From GWF2-38-69 sp965228125 (GTDB taxonomy: Bacteria > Verrucomicrobiota > Lentisphaeria > Victivallales > GWF2-38-69), in the NCBI GenBank assembly GCA_965228125.1, contig OZ245791.1, positions 744,001-808,000 of the forward strand: a stretch of DNA of 64,000 nt. Reading direction: 5' to 3'. The notes beneath the pieces were generated by a model. That model was not told the DNA's origin, ran no database searches, and was given only the letters and a program-made list of their open reading frames with translations. Numbering within the stretch: position 1 is the stretch's first letter; every line of letters starts with the position of its first letter. Positions 9,194-18,198 of this stretch are shown here, in pieces. Both the position numbers and the translations under genes were made by a program.

Positions 9194-9669
9194 AAGTTTA
9201 TTACTCAAAACAGGTAAGGACAAACTTAAAAATAGCCAAAGCTGGTTTTTATAAGCTCTTAACTGAAATAGTCTACTTAGCAGGACTACAAATCTCAAAA
9301 GATATGGAATTGTCTGTAAATTTTGTTACAGCTAAAACCATAGCCGAAATGAATGCGGAGCACGTCGGGCACGAAGGGATTACCGATGTCATCACTTTCT
9401 GCTATCTGACACCTGAAGATTTCAGTTCTAACTCAGGAATCTTCGCAGAAATCTTTATATGTATTGATAAAGCAAAGGCAGAAGCTGAAGAAAGATCCTT
9501 AGATTTATCCGAAGAACTTTCTTTGTATCTCGTCCACGGAATACTGCATGTCGCAGGATATGACGACTTAAATCCCGAGGACATAATAAAAATGAGAAAG
9601 GCAGAAGCACAATGCATTTCGGCATTAAAAAAACAATTTGACCTAAGTAAGATTTTCAGTTTGAAATAA
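9190..9669 (+). CDS. ybeY: Endoribonuclease/rRNA maturation factor YbeY
   Basis: YbeY is a metal-dependent RNase needed for 16S rRNA 3'-end maturation and ribosome quality control. The substrate segment EMNAEHVGHEGITDVITF matches the family pattern. The metal motif is H116-GIL-H120-VAGYD-D126: the third ligand, normally His in GYDH, is Asp here. Length 159 is normal. Translation is coupled to pgpH by an ATGA overlap. The Asp substitution is discussed as a finding; an Asp can serve as third zinc ligand in some metalloenzymes, so loss of activity need not follow. Confidence 0.93.
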   Translation: MKVYYSKQVRTNLKIAKAGFYKLLTEIVYLAGLQISKDMELSVNFVTAKTIAEMNAEHVGHEGITDVITFCYLTPEDFSSNSGIFAEIFICIDKAKAEAEERSLDLSEELSLYLVHGILHVAGYDDLNPEDIIKMRKAEAQCISALKKQFDLSKIFSLK

Positions 9670-9727
9670 TGCTGTATTAAAACTAACCTTATTTGTTTAA
9701 CCTTTTACATCTAGGCAAGGAGGCTTT

Positions 9728-10306
9728 ATGAGACAATGCCAAGCAAAAATCCTCATTTTTTTTATCGTTTCATCTTTTATAATTCCGTTTCTTTCCGCCT
9801 ATGACAATTCTGACAGAAATGCCCAAGTACAAATAATGACAATATTAAGAAACAACGAAGATAAACTTAATACTCTCAATGAACGCGTAAAATATGTCCA
9901 AGACAATTATTCAGCCCTCTATCAGGAAATTAATTCATTAAAACAATCTTTGGCTGCGGAAAAGCAAAACAACGCTCAACTCGAACGAGAAATCGCCTCT
10001 CTAAGACAACAGATAAATGCTGATAAAGCTCAAATGCAGAAAGCTCTTGATGGCGCCGTTGACAAGATAGCTCAGGAAACCAGTAAGGCTGTCAATGCTG
10101 CAGTAAAAACTTCTCAACTATCACCGCAGTCTTCCGATAATTACTCTTCTGGAAAATTCTACAAATACGAAGTACAAAGCGGAGCAACCCTCTCCACAAT
10201 AGCTAAGGCTTACAAAGTATCGGTCGATTCAATCAAAAAAGCAAATAACCTTAAAAGTGACAGCATTTTTACAGGACAAACTCTGTTAATACCAAAAACT
10301 AACTAA
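9728..10306 (+). CDS. Exported coiled-coil protein with C-terminal LysM
   Basis: A 192-residue protein with an N-terminal signal peptide (hydrophobic stretch ending near SAY, residue 25). A heptad-rich coiled coil spans about residues 35-120 (repeated L/I at a/d positions, many Q, E, K), and one LysM domain starts at YEVQSGATLSTIA (about 143) and ends in LLIPK. It has a strong AAGGAGG site. It probably binds peptidoglycan and oligomerises through the coiled coil. The LolA-like gene starts 10 bases after it, so the two are likely co-transcribed. No specific function can be assigned. Confidence 0.8.
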   Translation: MRQCQAKILIFFIVSSFIIPFLSAYDNSDRNAQVQIMTILRNNEDKLNTLNERVKYVQDNYSALYQEINSLKQSLAAEKQNNAQLEREIASLRQQINADKAQMQKALDGAVDKIAQETSKAVNAAVKTSQLSPQSSDNYSSGKFYKYEVQSGATLSTIAKAYKVSVDSIKKANNLKSDSIFTGQTLLIPKTN

Positions 10307-10316
10307 TCGTGAAGTC

Positions 10317-11051
10317 ATGTTCAAAAAACAAACCATCTCTTTTCTAGCCCTGTTGGGAATCTTATTGTCTTCTTACTTCTGTCCAACGCTCAAAACCAAT
10401 GCTGATGAAAAATTGTCCCCTGTACAATTCCTAGACAAAGTCAGAAGGAATCATCCTGTGGACACATGGGCAATACTTGAAGGAGAAGTCTCCCATAAAA
10501 GGAAAGGCTCCGAAACCATTACGTCACCCATAAAGTTCGCTATAAGGTTTACCCCATCAAGGCTTCTTGCTAAAATAACGATCGATAAAGGCGAAACTTA
10601 CACCGTAGGGCAACCCTATTCAGAAACCCAGCCTAGCATAATAGCTAATGAAGAAAGTCTGGCCGATTCCAGCCTAGCTAACTACGGATTAAGACCTGAA
10701 GACCTGACTATGACATTTCTATATTGGAAATTTAAACAGGAACTTGAAGAAGCATCAGTTAAGGGTATGAACTGTCGTGTTTTTCTTCTAGAAAATCCTG
10801 AAACCAAAGAAGAAGTGAAAGTTTATATCGGTTCTGATTATTTCTACCCCATTAAAATAGAATGGCTCAGACCTGGAGAAAATACGGCCTATAGGACATG
10901 CTTTATCAACTCTTTCAAGGAAGTAAACAAACTCTGGACTCCTGATTCGTTCACTCTGTCAGGACCAGGGTGGCGGACAAATGTCGATTTTAATCCTGAT
11001 GAAATTCGCTTGGGCTTGGTGAGCGAAGGAGTTCCGAAAAACCTATTTTAG
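10317..11051 (+). CDS. Exported protein resembling outer-membrane lipoprotein-sorting (LolA-like) proteins
   Basis: Signal peptide at residues 1-29 (hydrophobic core ISFLALLGILLSSYF), then a beta-rich mature domain with an embedded LRPEDLTMTFLYWKF segment and a C-terminal half (GMNCRVFLLENP, VYIGSDYFYPIKIEW) typical of the LolA-like sorting superfamily. Known relatives carry lipids or lipoproteins across the periplasm; assignment to that role is inference. It follows the LysM gene by 10 bases. Its stop overlaps by four bases the stop of the convergent acyltransferase gene. Confidence 0.6.
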   Translation: MFKKQTISFLALLGILLSSYFCPTLKTNADEKLSPVQFLDKVRRNHPVDTWAILEGEVSHKRKGSETITSPIKFAIRFTPSRLLAKITIDKGETYTVGQPYSETQPSIIANEESLADSSLANYGLRPEDLTMTFLYWKFKQELEEASVKGMNCRVFLLENPETKEEVKVYIGSDYFYPIKIEWLRPGENTAYRTCFINSFKEVNKLWTPDSFTLSGPGWRTNVDFNPDEIRLGLVSEGVPKNLF

Positions 11052-11980
11052 TTCTGCGCTTTCTTACCATATCTATTGAGGTCTAACCATCGTCTGTGGC
11101 TCCAGAGCCACTGGGTAGGGTCCTTTCTTATCTCTTCTTCTATCGCACTCGTAAACATCTGAGTTAAAGTTTTAATATCATTTTCCAAATTACCGGAAGG
11201 CTTTTCAAGTTTAAATGGGCCATAGACGGCAAATTCATAATTAAAATTATCATCAAGCCTCTTTGCTACACCAAATATCAGATCCGCTCCTGTTTTCAGA
11301 TGAAGAATAGCAGGCGACGTGTGGGTTCTTGCAGGGTGTCCGAAAAAAATTGTTTCGACTCCTACCGAACTTCCCGCATGCTGGTCTGCAAGAATGCCTA
11401 CTGCTTTTCCGTCTTTTATTGCCTTCAGGATTGGCCTTGAAGCAGCCTCTTTTGAACACACTTCCTGTTTAAACTGTCTCCTCTTGGAAATAAAGTATGC
11501 ACCTATTTTTTTGTTGTCAAAAGGCCTCATTATACTCAATATTGGCCTTACTAAAACAGATGAACCTATTCCTGACACCTCCCAATTCCCGTAATGAGCT
11601 CCAATGAAAATAAAAGATTTAGAATTTTTGATGGCATCTTCTGTTTCCTTGGTTTTAAATCTGAACTTAACGTGCGACGCCATATTCTCTGGTGTTAAAT
11701 ACTGATCGAATTTAATCACGTCCACCGCAACCTTTGCCACATGAATAAAACTAGCTTTTGCAATTTTTGCCGCTTCCGCCTTATCTTTGGCAACTCCTGC
11801 ATGAAGCAAGTGTTCTATTGCTCTGTTCTTATGAAGAAAATCTAAAGCAAACACTAACCTCCCCGCAAACTCAGCAAGTTTGTATGATATCTTTAGTGAA
11901 AGCATCCTTAATACATTTGCAGATGCAATTACACCAAAATATTCTAGGTTTTCTATAATGGGGGATTTTGTTTTAGCCAT
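11048..11980 (-). CDS. Lipid A/lysophospholipid acyltransferase, LpxL/HtrB family (copy 2)
   Basis: Inner-membrane acyltransferase of the LpxL/HtrB family, which adds secondary acyl chains to lipid A or related lipids. The catalytic His-x4-Glu is in GAHYGNWE; DQHAG, FFGHPA and the C-terminal QWLWSHRRW are family hallmarks. The start at 11980 is chosen because AAGGAG lies 8 bases upstream and the N-terminus then aligns residue for residue with its upstream neighbour; a longer frame to 12067 would run into that gene. It lies 4 bases downstream of a close paralogue, an evident tandem duplication. Product 310 residues. Confidence 0.88.
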   Translation of the reverse strand: MAKTKSPIIENLEYFGVIASANVLRMLSLKISYKLAEFAGRLVFALDFLHKNRAIEHLLHAGVAKDKAEAAKIAKASFIHVAKVAVDVIKFDQYLTPENMASHVKFRFKTKETEDAIKNSKSFIFIGAHYGNWEVSGIGSSVLVRPILSIMRPFDNKKIGAYFISKRRQFKQEVCSKEAASRPILKAIKDGKAVGILADQHAGSSVGVETIFFGHPARTHTSPAILHLKTGADLIFGVAKRLDDNFNYEFAVYGPFKLEKPSGNLENDIKTLTQMFTSAIEEEIRKDPTQWLWSHRRWLDLNRYGKKAQN

Positions 11981-11984
11981 GAAT

Positions 11985-12914
11985 TTAACTCCTTTTCTTC
12001 TTTTTCTTATAGAGTTCCATCCACCTGCGATGAGTCCATACCCATTGTTCAGGATACAACCGCACATATTTTTCTATAGAAGTAGTTATCATCTGAGTAA
12101 GAAGTCTGGCATCATTGTCAATATCCCCTGTCGTTTTTTCAAGTTTTATGGGCCCTTCCAGAATGATATCATAGTTGAACCTGTCATTCCGCCTTTTGGT
12201 TATTCCCACTAGTATAGGGCAATTGGTTTTCATGTGCAGCAAAGCAGCAGACGGGACTGTTTTTGCCGGATGCCCAAAAAACTCAGTCTCAACTCCCATT
12301 CTGCCTGCATGCTGATCGCTAATAACGCCGACAGATTTCCCATCCCTCAAAGCTTTAAGCAAAATATTAAATGAGAATTTTTTAAAACACAGTTCCTGTC
12401 CAAATATAGCCCTCTTTGAGAGCAGGTAATCTGTTAATTTCTTGTTAGGCATCGGTCTCATAACACTTACTATTTCATTATGCATCGCAATGGCCACATT
12501 ACCTGACATTTCCCAATTGCCAAGATGAACTCCTGCATAAATTATAGGCACTGACCTGTCTTCAAATATCTCTTGAGCCTCTTTGGAACTGTAGTATATT
12601 TTTATATGTTCAGGTAAATTCTGAGGTGTGATGTATTTATCAAAAACCATAAACTCAACACCGATCTTGAACATATGGATAAAGTTCTTTCTGGCTATGG
12701 TAAAAGCTTCCTTTTTACTCTTTGTTATTCCTGCATAAATGATCTGAGTTATCATTCTTTTTCTCAAAGGCAAAAGAAATAAAAAGAAAATATTCGCAAG
12801 GAATGTCGCTAGTCCAAAAGCCGCTCTCAACGGAAGCAAACGTAAAAATTCCATCCCGCATTTGATCACGTAAAATCCAATATTCTGAAACAAACCGCCG
12901 TGTTCTTCTTCCAT
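11985..12914 (-). CDS. Lipid A/lysophospholipid acyltransferase, LpxL/HtrB family (copy 1)
   Basis: Paralogue of the next gene, with His-x4-Glu in GVHLGNWE, SDQHAGRMG, FFGHPA and QWVWTHRRW. The ATG at 12914 is preferred to the in-frame TTG at 12935 because only the ATG gives an N-terminus matching the paralogue without gaps. The two genes are 4 bases apart and surely co-translated. Two secondary acyltransferases would suit addition of two acyl chains to a lipid A-like acceptor, but substrates cannot be read from the sequence. Product 309 residues. Confidence 0.88.
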   Translation of the reverse strand: MEEEHGGLFQNIGFYVIKCGMEFLRLLPLRAAFGLATFLANIFFLFLLPLRKRMITQIIYAGITKSKKEAFTIARKNFIHMFKIGVEFMVFDKYITPQNLPEHIKIYYSSKEAQEIFEDRSVPIIYAGVHLGNWEMSGNVAIAMHNEIVSVMRPMPNKKLTDYLLSKRAIFGQELCFKKFSFNILLKALRDGKSVGVISDQHAGRMGVETEFFGHPAKTVPSAALLHMKTNCPILVGITKRRNDRFNYDIILEGPIKLEKTTGDIDNDARLLTQMITTSIEKYVRLYPEQWVWTHRRWMELYKKKKKRS

Positions 12915-13085
12915 TAACAATCCATAAAAAATCAAGTTTATATTAGTTCTCTCGAGACATTATAACATATATGACGTTAGCCCTAATGCTACAAACTTTG
13001 GTATGTAGATAAAAATAGATGATAAATTTTCATTATTTGCATTTCAAACATTTAAACACTTCTGTGTTATATCATCCACCAACTA

Positions 13086-13826
13086 TTATCGTCCCCTGAA
13101 ATAGACAGCAATGGCACAGTTAATGGCATTAACTATTTTTTGGCGGGTTTCAGGGGTTGCCAGGATTTTTTCCTCTTTGGGGTTACTAACAAACCCGCAT
13201 TCTAAAAGCACAGCAGGAGAAACAGCATTCCGAAGAACAAAAAGACTGTTTGGCTTGGTTCTGTTATAAATACCCTTCTCTCTTTCCATAGGTTTCATAC
13301 CATTGTAAGCATGATATTTATTTGGAGAAAACCCCTCCTTAATCATCTCTGCAGACAAGGATTCTGCAAACTTTAAACTCTCTTTGGGAAAAAGATGTTC
13401 ATTCCCATTCCCATCATCATAATAAAGCACACAAAAACCACTCATTTCATCCCAACAAGGAGAATCGTCCCCTTCTTTTTTAGCCCTATCGACATCCTCC
13501 TGAGAGCCTGAATCATGATGAATTTCTATATATAGATCGGGCTTTACTTTTTTTGCCAATTCTACTTTATTCTGGAGAGTAAGATCCTGTGAACTCAATG
13601 CAAGAACATATTCGATATGGCCAATTTGGTTTTTCTTTTCAGAAAACAAACTTACAATACCGTCGTTAAACTCATTTTCCCATTTTCCAGAATGAGTCGG
13701 AGTCCCCCTGTTGCCATCTATTGAAGTGTGTCCGGCAAGAATAAGAACAATGAACTTTTTATCCTGTGCCTCAGTTGGCAATGGATAAAAAAGCATCAAT
13801 GCCAGAATAAAAAATATTATTCTCAT
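13086..13826 (-). CDS. Exported N-acetylmuramoyl-L-alanine amidase (Amidase_3)
   Basis: Zinc amidase that cuts between muramic acid and the peptide stem of peptidoglycan. A signal peptide covers residues 1-20 (ending TEAQ). Candidate zinc ligands are His in LILAGHTS and His in YIEIHHDS; the catalytic Glu is in AVLLECGFVSNPKEE near the C-terminus. Length 246 means a catalytic domain with no extra cell-wall-binding or AMIN domain. It follows the aminopeptidase gene by 29 bases on the same strand. Note the insertion around residues 110-135 rich in Asp, Glu and Cys. Confidence 0.88.
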   Translation of the reverse strand: MRIIFFILALMLFYPLPTEAQDKKFIVLILAGHTSIDGNRGTPTHSGKWENEFNDGIVSLFSEKKNQIGHIEYVLALSSQDLTLQNKVELAKKVKPDLYIEIHHDSGSQEDVDRAKKEGDDSPCWDEMSGFCVLYYDDGNGNEHLFPKESLKFAESLSAEMIKEGFSPNKYHAYNGMKPMEREKGIYNRTKPNSLFVLRNAVSPAVLLECGFVSNPKEEKILATPETRQKIVNAINCAIAVYFRGR

Positions 13827-13855
13827 ATCTAAGAAAGACCAAAATCCAGACTGAA

Positions 13856-15157
13856 CTAATTAGCCAAAAATTCCTTGAGCAGATCTGTCATCCAAATGTG
13901 GTCTTTTACTCCTGCAAGCTCCCTTATTGAATGCATAGCAAGCATCGGAACTCCAATATCAACCGAATTCAACTGCAGATATTTACCTGAAATCGATCCA
14001 ATAGTTGAACCGCCCTTTTCGTTGGAGTTATTTACAAAAACCTGAACAGGAATTTTCGCTTTCTCTGCCAAAGATCTTATGACAGACGAAGACTGAGCAT
14101 CGGTAGAGTATTTTTGATTTGCGCTTATTTTTATAACAGGGCCTTTATTAATCTGGGGTTTGTTCAACGGATCGTATTTTTCAGTTTTATTCGGATGAAT
14201 TGAATGTGCTCCGTCAACGGAAATTATAAAAGAATTTGCCATTGCTTTTGTCAGCGACGTTGCAGAACACGAATCGTTTGCTTCCATTATTCTTTCTATG
14301 ATGGAATGAAGTAAAAGAGAATCAGCTCCCTGTTTTGTAGCGCTTCCTACTTCTTCATTATCATAACAAGCCAAAACTTTAATTATATTTTTATCTGCTT
14401 TTGCGTTAATAATTGCCTCTAATCCTGCATGAACTGCTTCCAAATTATCTATTCTGGAAGATGATATTAAATCATTATTACAGCCAATAAGTTTCGCCTC
14501 GTCCGATTCATATAGAAACAGTTCAAAATCAATAATCTCATTCAAGGATATTTTAAGCTCAGTCGAAATCAATTTCAAAAGATATTCCGATACTGTTGCT
14601 TTACTATCCATGCCAGACATAAGAACAGGAATCATATCTTTTTGATTATTAATTTGATATCCATTATTAACTTCGCGGTTCATATGAATAGCGAGATTAG
14701 GAATTATTGCCAGAGGCTTTTTAAAATCCACTAGCTTCTGTACAGGAGAAAAAGGGTCTCTTCCTCTTACGAAAACTCTCCCAGCGATAGAAAGGGGCCT
14801 GTCAAACCATGTAGATAAGATAGGTCCGCCATAAATTTCTGTGTTCAACTGAAGAAAGCCTTCCTTGATAAACTCCGGGTTAGGTTTGATTTTTATCCCT
14901 GGCGAATCAGTATGAGCTCCAATTATTCTAAAATAAGTCTCTTTGGAAGAGGTATTGTTTATAAAAGCAACCAAAGTTGTACTATTTATAGTAGTATAAT
15001 ATTTCCCGCCTTTCTGAATATCCCAATCATCACCAAAAAAGAGTTGTTTAAACCCTTTATCTGCTAAAATGTTTTGACTATTTTTAATCGCCTGATAAGT
15101 ACATGGGCTAGATGACAAGAAATCCAGAAAACCGTCTATATCTTGAGTTTTACTCAT
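13856..15157 (-). CDS. M18-family aminopeptidase
   Basis: Cytosolic dinuclear-zinc aminopeptidase of family M18 (ApeB/aspartyl aminopeptidase type), releasing N-terminal, often acidic, residues from peptides. Metal and catalytic motifs: IGAHTDSPG, SRIDNLEAVHAG, YDNEEVGSATKQGADS, SVDGAHSIHPN and AMHSIRELAG near the C-terminus. The start at 15157 (MSKTQDIDGF) is chosen because the longer frame to 15196 begins inside a terminator hairpin, and a GGGGGT stretch sits just before this ATG. Product 433 residues, normal for M18. Confidence 0.93.
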   Translation of the reverse strand: MSKTQDIDGFLDFLSSSPCTYQAIKNSQNILADKGFKQLFFGDDWDIQKGGKYYTTINSTTLVAFINNTSSKETYFRIIGAHTDSPGIKIKPNPEFIKEGFLQLNTEIYGGPILSTWFDRPLSIAGRVFVRGRDPFSPVQKLVDFKKPLAIIPNLAIHMNREVNNGYQINNQKDMIPVLMSGMDSKATVSEYLLKLISTELKISLNEIIDFELFLYESDEAKLIGCNNDLISSSRIDNLEAVHAGLEAIINAKADKNIIKVLACYDNEEVGSATKQGADSLLLHSIIERIMEANDSCSATSLTKAMANSFIISVDGAHSIHPNKTEKYDPLNKPQINKGPVIKISANQKYSTDAQSSSVIRSLAEKAKIPVQVFVNNSNEKGGSTIGSISGKYLQLNSVDIGVPMLAMHSIRELAGVKDHIWMTDLLKEFLAN

Positions 15158-15185
15158 TTTGTACCCCCACTTGTTTAATATCCAT

Positions 15186-15226
15186 AAAAAAGGCATCTCA
15201 ATGACAGATTATATCACTGAAATGCC
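15186..15226 (-). terminator. Terminator of the glycogen phosphorylase gene
   Basis: On the minus strand, 15226-15214 pairs with 15104+88-15192 (13 positions, all Watson-Crick or G-U; right arm is 15204-15192) and a six-T tract follows (15191-15186). It ends the phosphorylase transcript and supports the shorter start of the M18 gene. Confidence 0.8.
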
Positions 15227-15250
15227 CAAAGAGGAGATTCGCGAAAAATT

Positions 15251-17725
15251 TTACTCCATATCTATTTCAACAGGTGAAACGTTCCATATGTCTTTAGCAT
15301 ATTCTGTAATTGTTCTATCGCTTGAGAAATAGCCCATCCTAGCCGAATTTATTATAGCTTTTTTAGTCCAGGCTTCTTTATCTTTAAAGAGCTCTGAAAC
15401 TCGCTCCTGCGTATTTACATAATCTTCAAAATCAGCTAAAAGCATATAAGTGTCGCCATAATACATCAAAGTATTGTAAAGCCCTGTAAATTCTTCCTTG
15501 TTATTCGGAGAAAATTCACCGTTAATAATCATATCAAGAACAGTCTTAAGTTCAGGATTTTTATTGTAGTATTCCTGAGGATTATACCCCATAGCTTTCT
15601 TTTCCTTTACCTCATAGTCTCTCAATCCGAATATGAACATATTTTCTTCGCCAATATTTTCAGACATTTCTATATTAGCCCCATCCATAGTTCCTATAGT
15701 CAAAGCTCCATTAAGGGCAAATTTCATATTGCCTGTCCCGGATGCCTCGTACCCCGCGGTAGAAATCTGTTCACTCAAGTCAGCTGCAGATATTATTTTT
15801 TCTGCTAGGGAAACAGAATAATTTTCAAGATAAACTACTTTCAGGTACTTATTTATTGCCGGGTCATTATTGACCTTAAACCCTATGTAATTAATTAGTT
15901 TAATTATCTGTTTGGCCAGATGATAGCCAGGTGCAGCTTTGCCCGCAAAAATAACTGTCCTGGGAACAAACTCTTTATCAGGATTATTTTTGATTCTGTT
16001 ATACATTGCAATCACATGTAACGCGTTAAGCAATTGCCTTTTATATTCATGAATTCTCTTTACCTGAACATCAAATAGAGAGTTTTCATCGACTTCTATG
16101 CCATTGTATTTGAGTATATAGTCCTTTAATATCACCTTATTGGCCAACTTTATGTTCTGCCAGCTTTTCACAAAATTTTTGTCAGCTATGAAAGGTTCGA
16201 TTTTCTTAATTTCATCAAGATTTCTAATGAAGTTGTAGCCTAACTTCCCTGCTATCAACAAGAAAAGATCATAGTTAGCTTCTTTCAACCACCTTCTGGG
16301 AGTAATACCATTAGTTTTATTATTAAATCTCTCAGGATACAACTGGTGCATATCGCTAAAGAGGTCTTTCTTTATTATGTCTGAATGCAATTTTGCCACA
16401 CCATTGGTAGAATGAGAACCAACAATGGCAAGGTTAGCCATTCTAACTCTCTTCTCTCCACTTTCTTCAATAATGGAAACTTTAGGAACCATACCTGGGT
16501 GTTTCTGACCAACCATGTTAAGAAAATCTTGATTTATGTCAAAAATTATCTTCATATGTCTTGGCAGCAATGTATTCATTATATCCAAAGGCCAGCATTC
16601 CAAGGCTTCAGGAAGAACTGTATGATTGGTATAGGCGCATGTCTTTACTGTAATATCCCAAGCTTTATTCCATTCTATTCCTTCTTCGTCTACTAGTATT
16701 CTCATCAGTTCAGGTACAGCCATTGCAGGATGCGTATCATTCAATTGTATAGCTACTTTTTCGTGGAACTTACTCATGTCTTTGTGATTGACCTTGTACT
16801 GCCTGATAATGTCATAAAGAGAAGCAGAAACCAAAAAGTATTCCTGTTTAAGCCTGAGGATTTTTCCTTTTGTATAATTATCATTAGGGTAAAGAACTTT
16901 GGATATGTTTGCTGCTTCATTCTCGTGAAGTACAGCATTGATATAATCGCCACTGTTGAAAAAGTTGAAGTCGAAAGGTTTAGAAGAGCTGGCCTTCCAC
17001 ATCCTAAGGTAATTAACTGTGTTGTTCATATACCCGGGAATCAGAAGATCGTATGCTGTAGCATCAACGATATCAGCATCTACCCATTCGTATTTTAGTT
17101 TACCGTTCGCATCGGTCGTCTTCTCTAGTCTGCCATTGAACTTTATTTTGTATTTGAGTTCGTTTCTCGGAATTTCCCATGGGTTTCCATTTTCAAGCCA
17201 TTGATCAGCTACTTCGTGTTGCTCGCCATTTACTATTTTTTGCCTAAAAATACCATGTTCGTACCTGAGAGTGTAGCCATGTCCAGGTATTTGCAATGTA
17301 GCCATAGAATCCAAAAAACATGCTGCCAGTCGTCCTAGTCCTCCATTTCCCAAACCCATATCCGGCTCAATATCACGGATTTTTTCCAGATCGTAACCTA
17401 TTTCCTTGAGAGTCTCATTGCATTTTTTGAACTCAAAAAGGTTCATAAGAGTATTGCCTAAAAGCCTTCCCATCAAAAATTCCATTGAAAGGTAATAAAC
17501 TCTCTTTGCATCACGTTTATTATACTCGTTTTTAGTTCTTATATACTTATGCACAAGTTTGTCTCTTATCGCATAGGCCAGAGCCATATATGTATCTTGT
17601 GTAGTAACAGTTTTTTTGTCTTTAACAAGAGTGTACTCAAGATGCTCAAAGAAATTATCTTTCAGGGAATTTCTTATGCCTGAGTTAGTGTTTGTGAAAA
17701 AGCAGGAATCTTTCTGTTTATCCAT
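15251..17725 (-). CDS. glgP: Glycogen/alpha-glucan phosphorylase
   Basis: PLP enzyme (GT35) releasing glucose 1-phosphate from alpha-1,4-glucans. Length 824 fits the classic glycogen/maltodextrin phosphorylase family. Visible motifs: YYLSMEFLMGR near residue 70, GNGGLGRLAACFLDS, QLNDTHPA, the KRIHEYKRQ segment, and the PLP Lys in GTGNMKFALNGALTIGT with MDGANIE. No clear ribosome site is seen. Together with the secreted GH15 glucoamylase at 22-24 kb it shows use of glycogen or starch-like glucans. No synthesis genes (glgA, glgB, glgC) are in the window. Confidence 0.96.
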   Translation of the reverse strand: MDKQKDSCFFTNTNSGIRNSLKDNFFEHLEYTLVKDKKTVTTQDTYMALAYAIRDKLVHKYIRTKNEYNKRDAKRVYYLSMEFLMGRLLGNTLMNLFEFKKCNETLKEIGYDLEKIRDIEPDMGLGNGGLGRLAACFLDSMATLQIPGHGYTLRYEHGIFRQKIVNGEQHEVADQWLENGNPWEIPRNELKYKIKFNGRLEKTTDANGKLKYEWVDADIVDATAYDLLIPGYMNNTVNYLRMWKASSSKPFDFNFFNSGDYINAVLHENEAANISKVLYPNDNYTKGKILRLKQEYFLVSASLYDIIRQYKVNHKDMSKFHEKVAIQLNDTHPAMAVPELMRILVDEEGIEWNKAWDITVKTCAYTNHTVLPEALECWPLDIMNTLLPRHMKIIFDINQDFLNMVGQKHPGMVPKVSIIEESGEKRVRMANLAIVGSHSTNGVAKLHSDIIKKDLFSDMHQLYPERFNNKTNGITPRRWLKEANYDLFLLIAGKLGYNFIRNLDEIKKIEPFIADKNFVKSWQNIKLANKVILKDYILKYNGIEVDENSLFDVQVKRIHEYKRQLLNALHVIAMYNRIKNNPDKEFVPRTVIFAGKAAPGYHLAKQIIKLINYIGFKVNNDPAINKYLKVVYLENYSVSLAEKIISAADLSEQISTAGYEASGTGNMKFALNGALTIGTMDGANIEMSENIGEENMFIFGLRDYEVKEKKAMGYNPQEYYNKNPELKTVLDMIINGEFSPNNKEEFTGLYNTLMYYGDTYMLLADFEDYVNTQERVSELFKDKEAWTKKAIINSARMGYFSSDRTITEYAKDIWNVSPVEIDME

Positions 17726-17976
17726 AATTTAGTCACCGATTCTTTTTGGTTTCTACTAATTAGCAAATCTAAGATTAATGCTGTTAAGTAAAAACACATT
17801 GTTTTGAATTTATAATTACAACTAGAAATCCTAATATAAAATTATGACTAACTTTTACAAATAACCAACCTAAACTCTTAATGCATTTTATCTAATCCAG
17901 CACAAAAATAAATAAATATTTCCTGATGGCTTTGACGGATAATATATTAAGGGTATATTATGGCTTTTTAATGAAC

Positions 17977-18072
<96 letters not shown>

Positions 18073-18134
18073 CTTTAGCTATTTCCTATCATATTCTTAA
18101 GATTTTTATCTTCTACAGCCTTTACACAGAGTTG

Positions 18135-18142
18135 AAAAAAGC
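18135..18142. repeat. 8-bp target-site duplication (left copy), AAAAAAGC
   Basis: Identical to 20889-20896. Eight-base duplications are characteristic of ISL3-family transposition, and the pair brackets the terminal inverted repeats exactly. Confidence 0.9.
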
Positions 18143-18198
18143 GGCTCTACGCCAACAAGATGGTGTGTTGATTGTCAAATGAGTTATTAACATAATTC

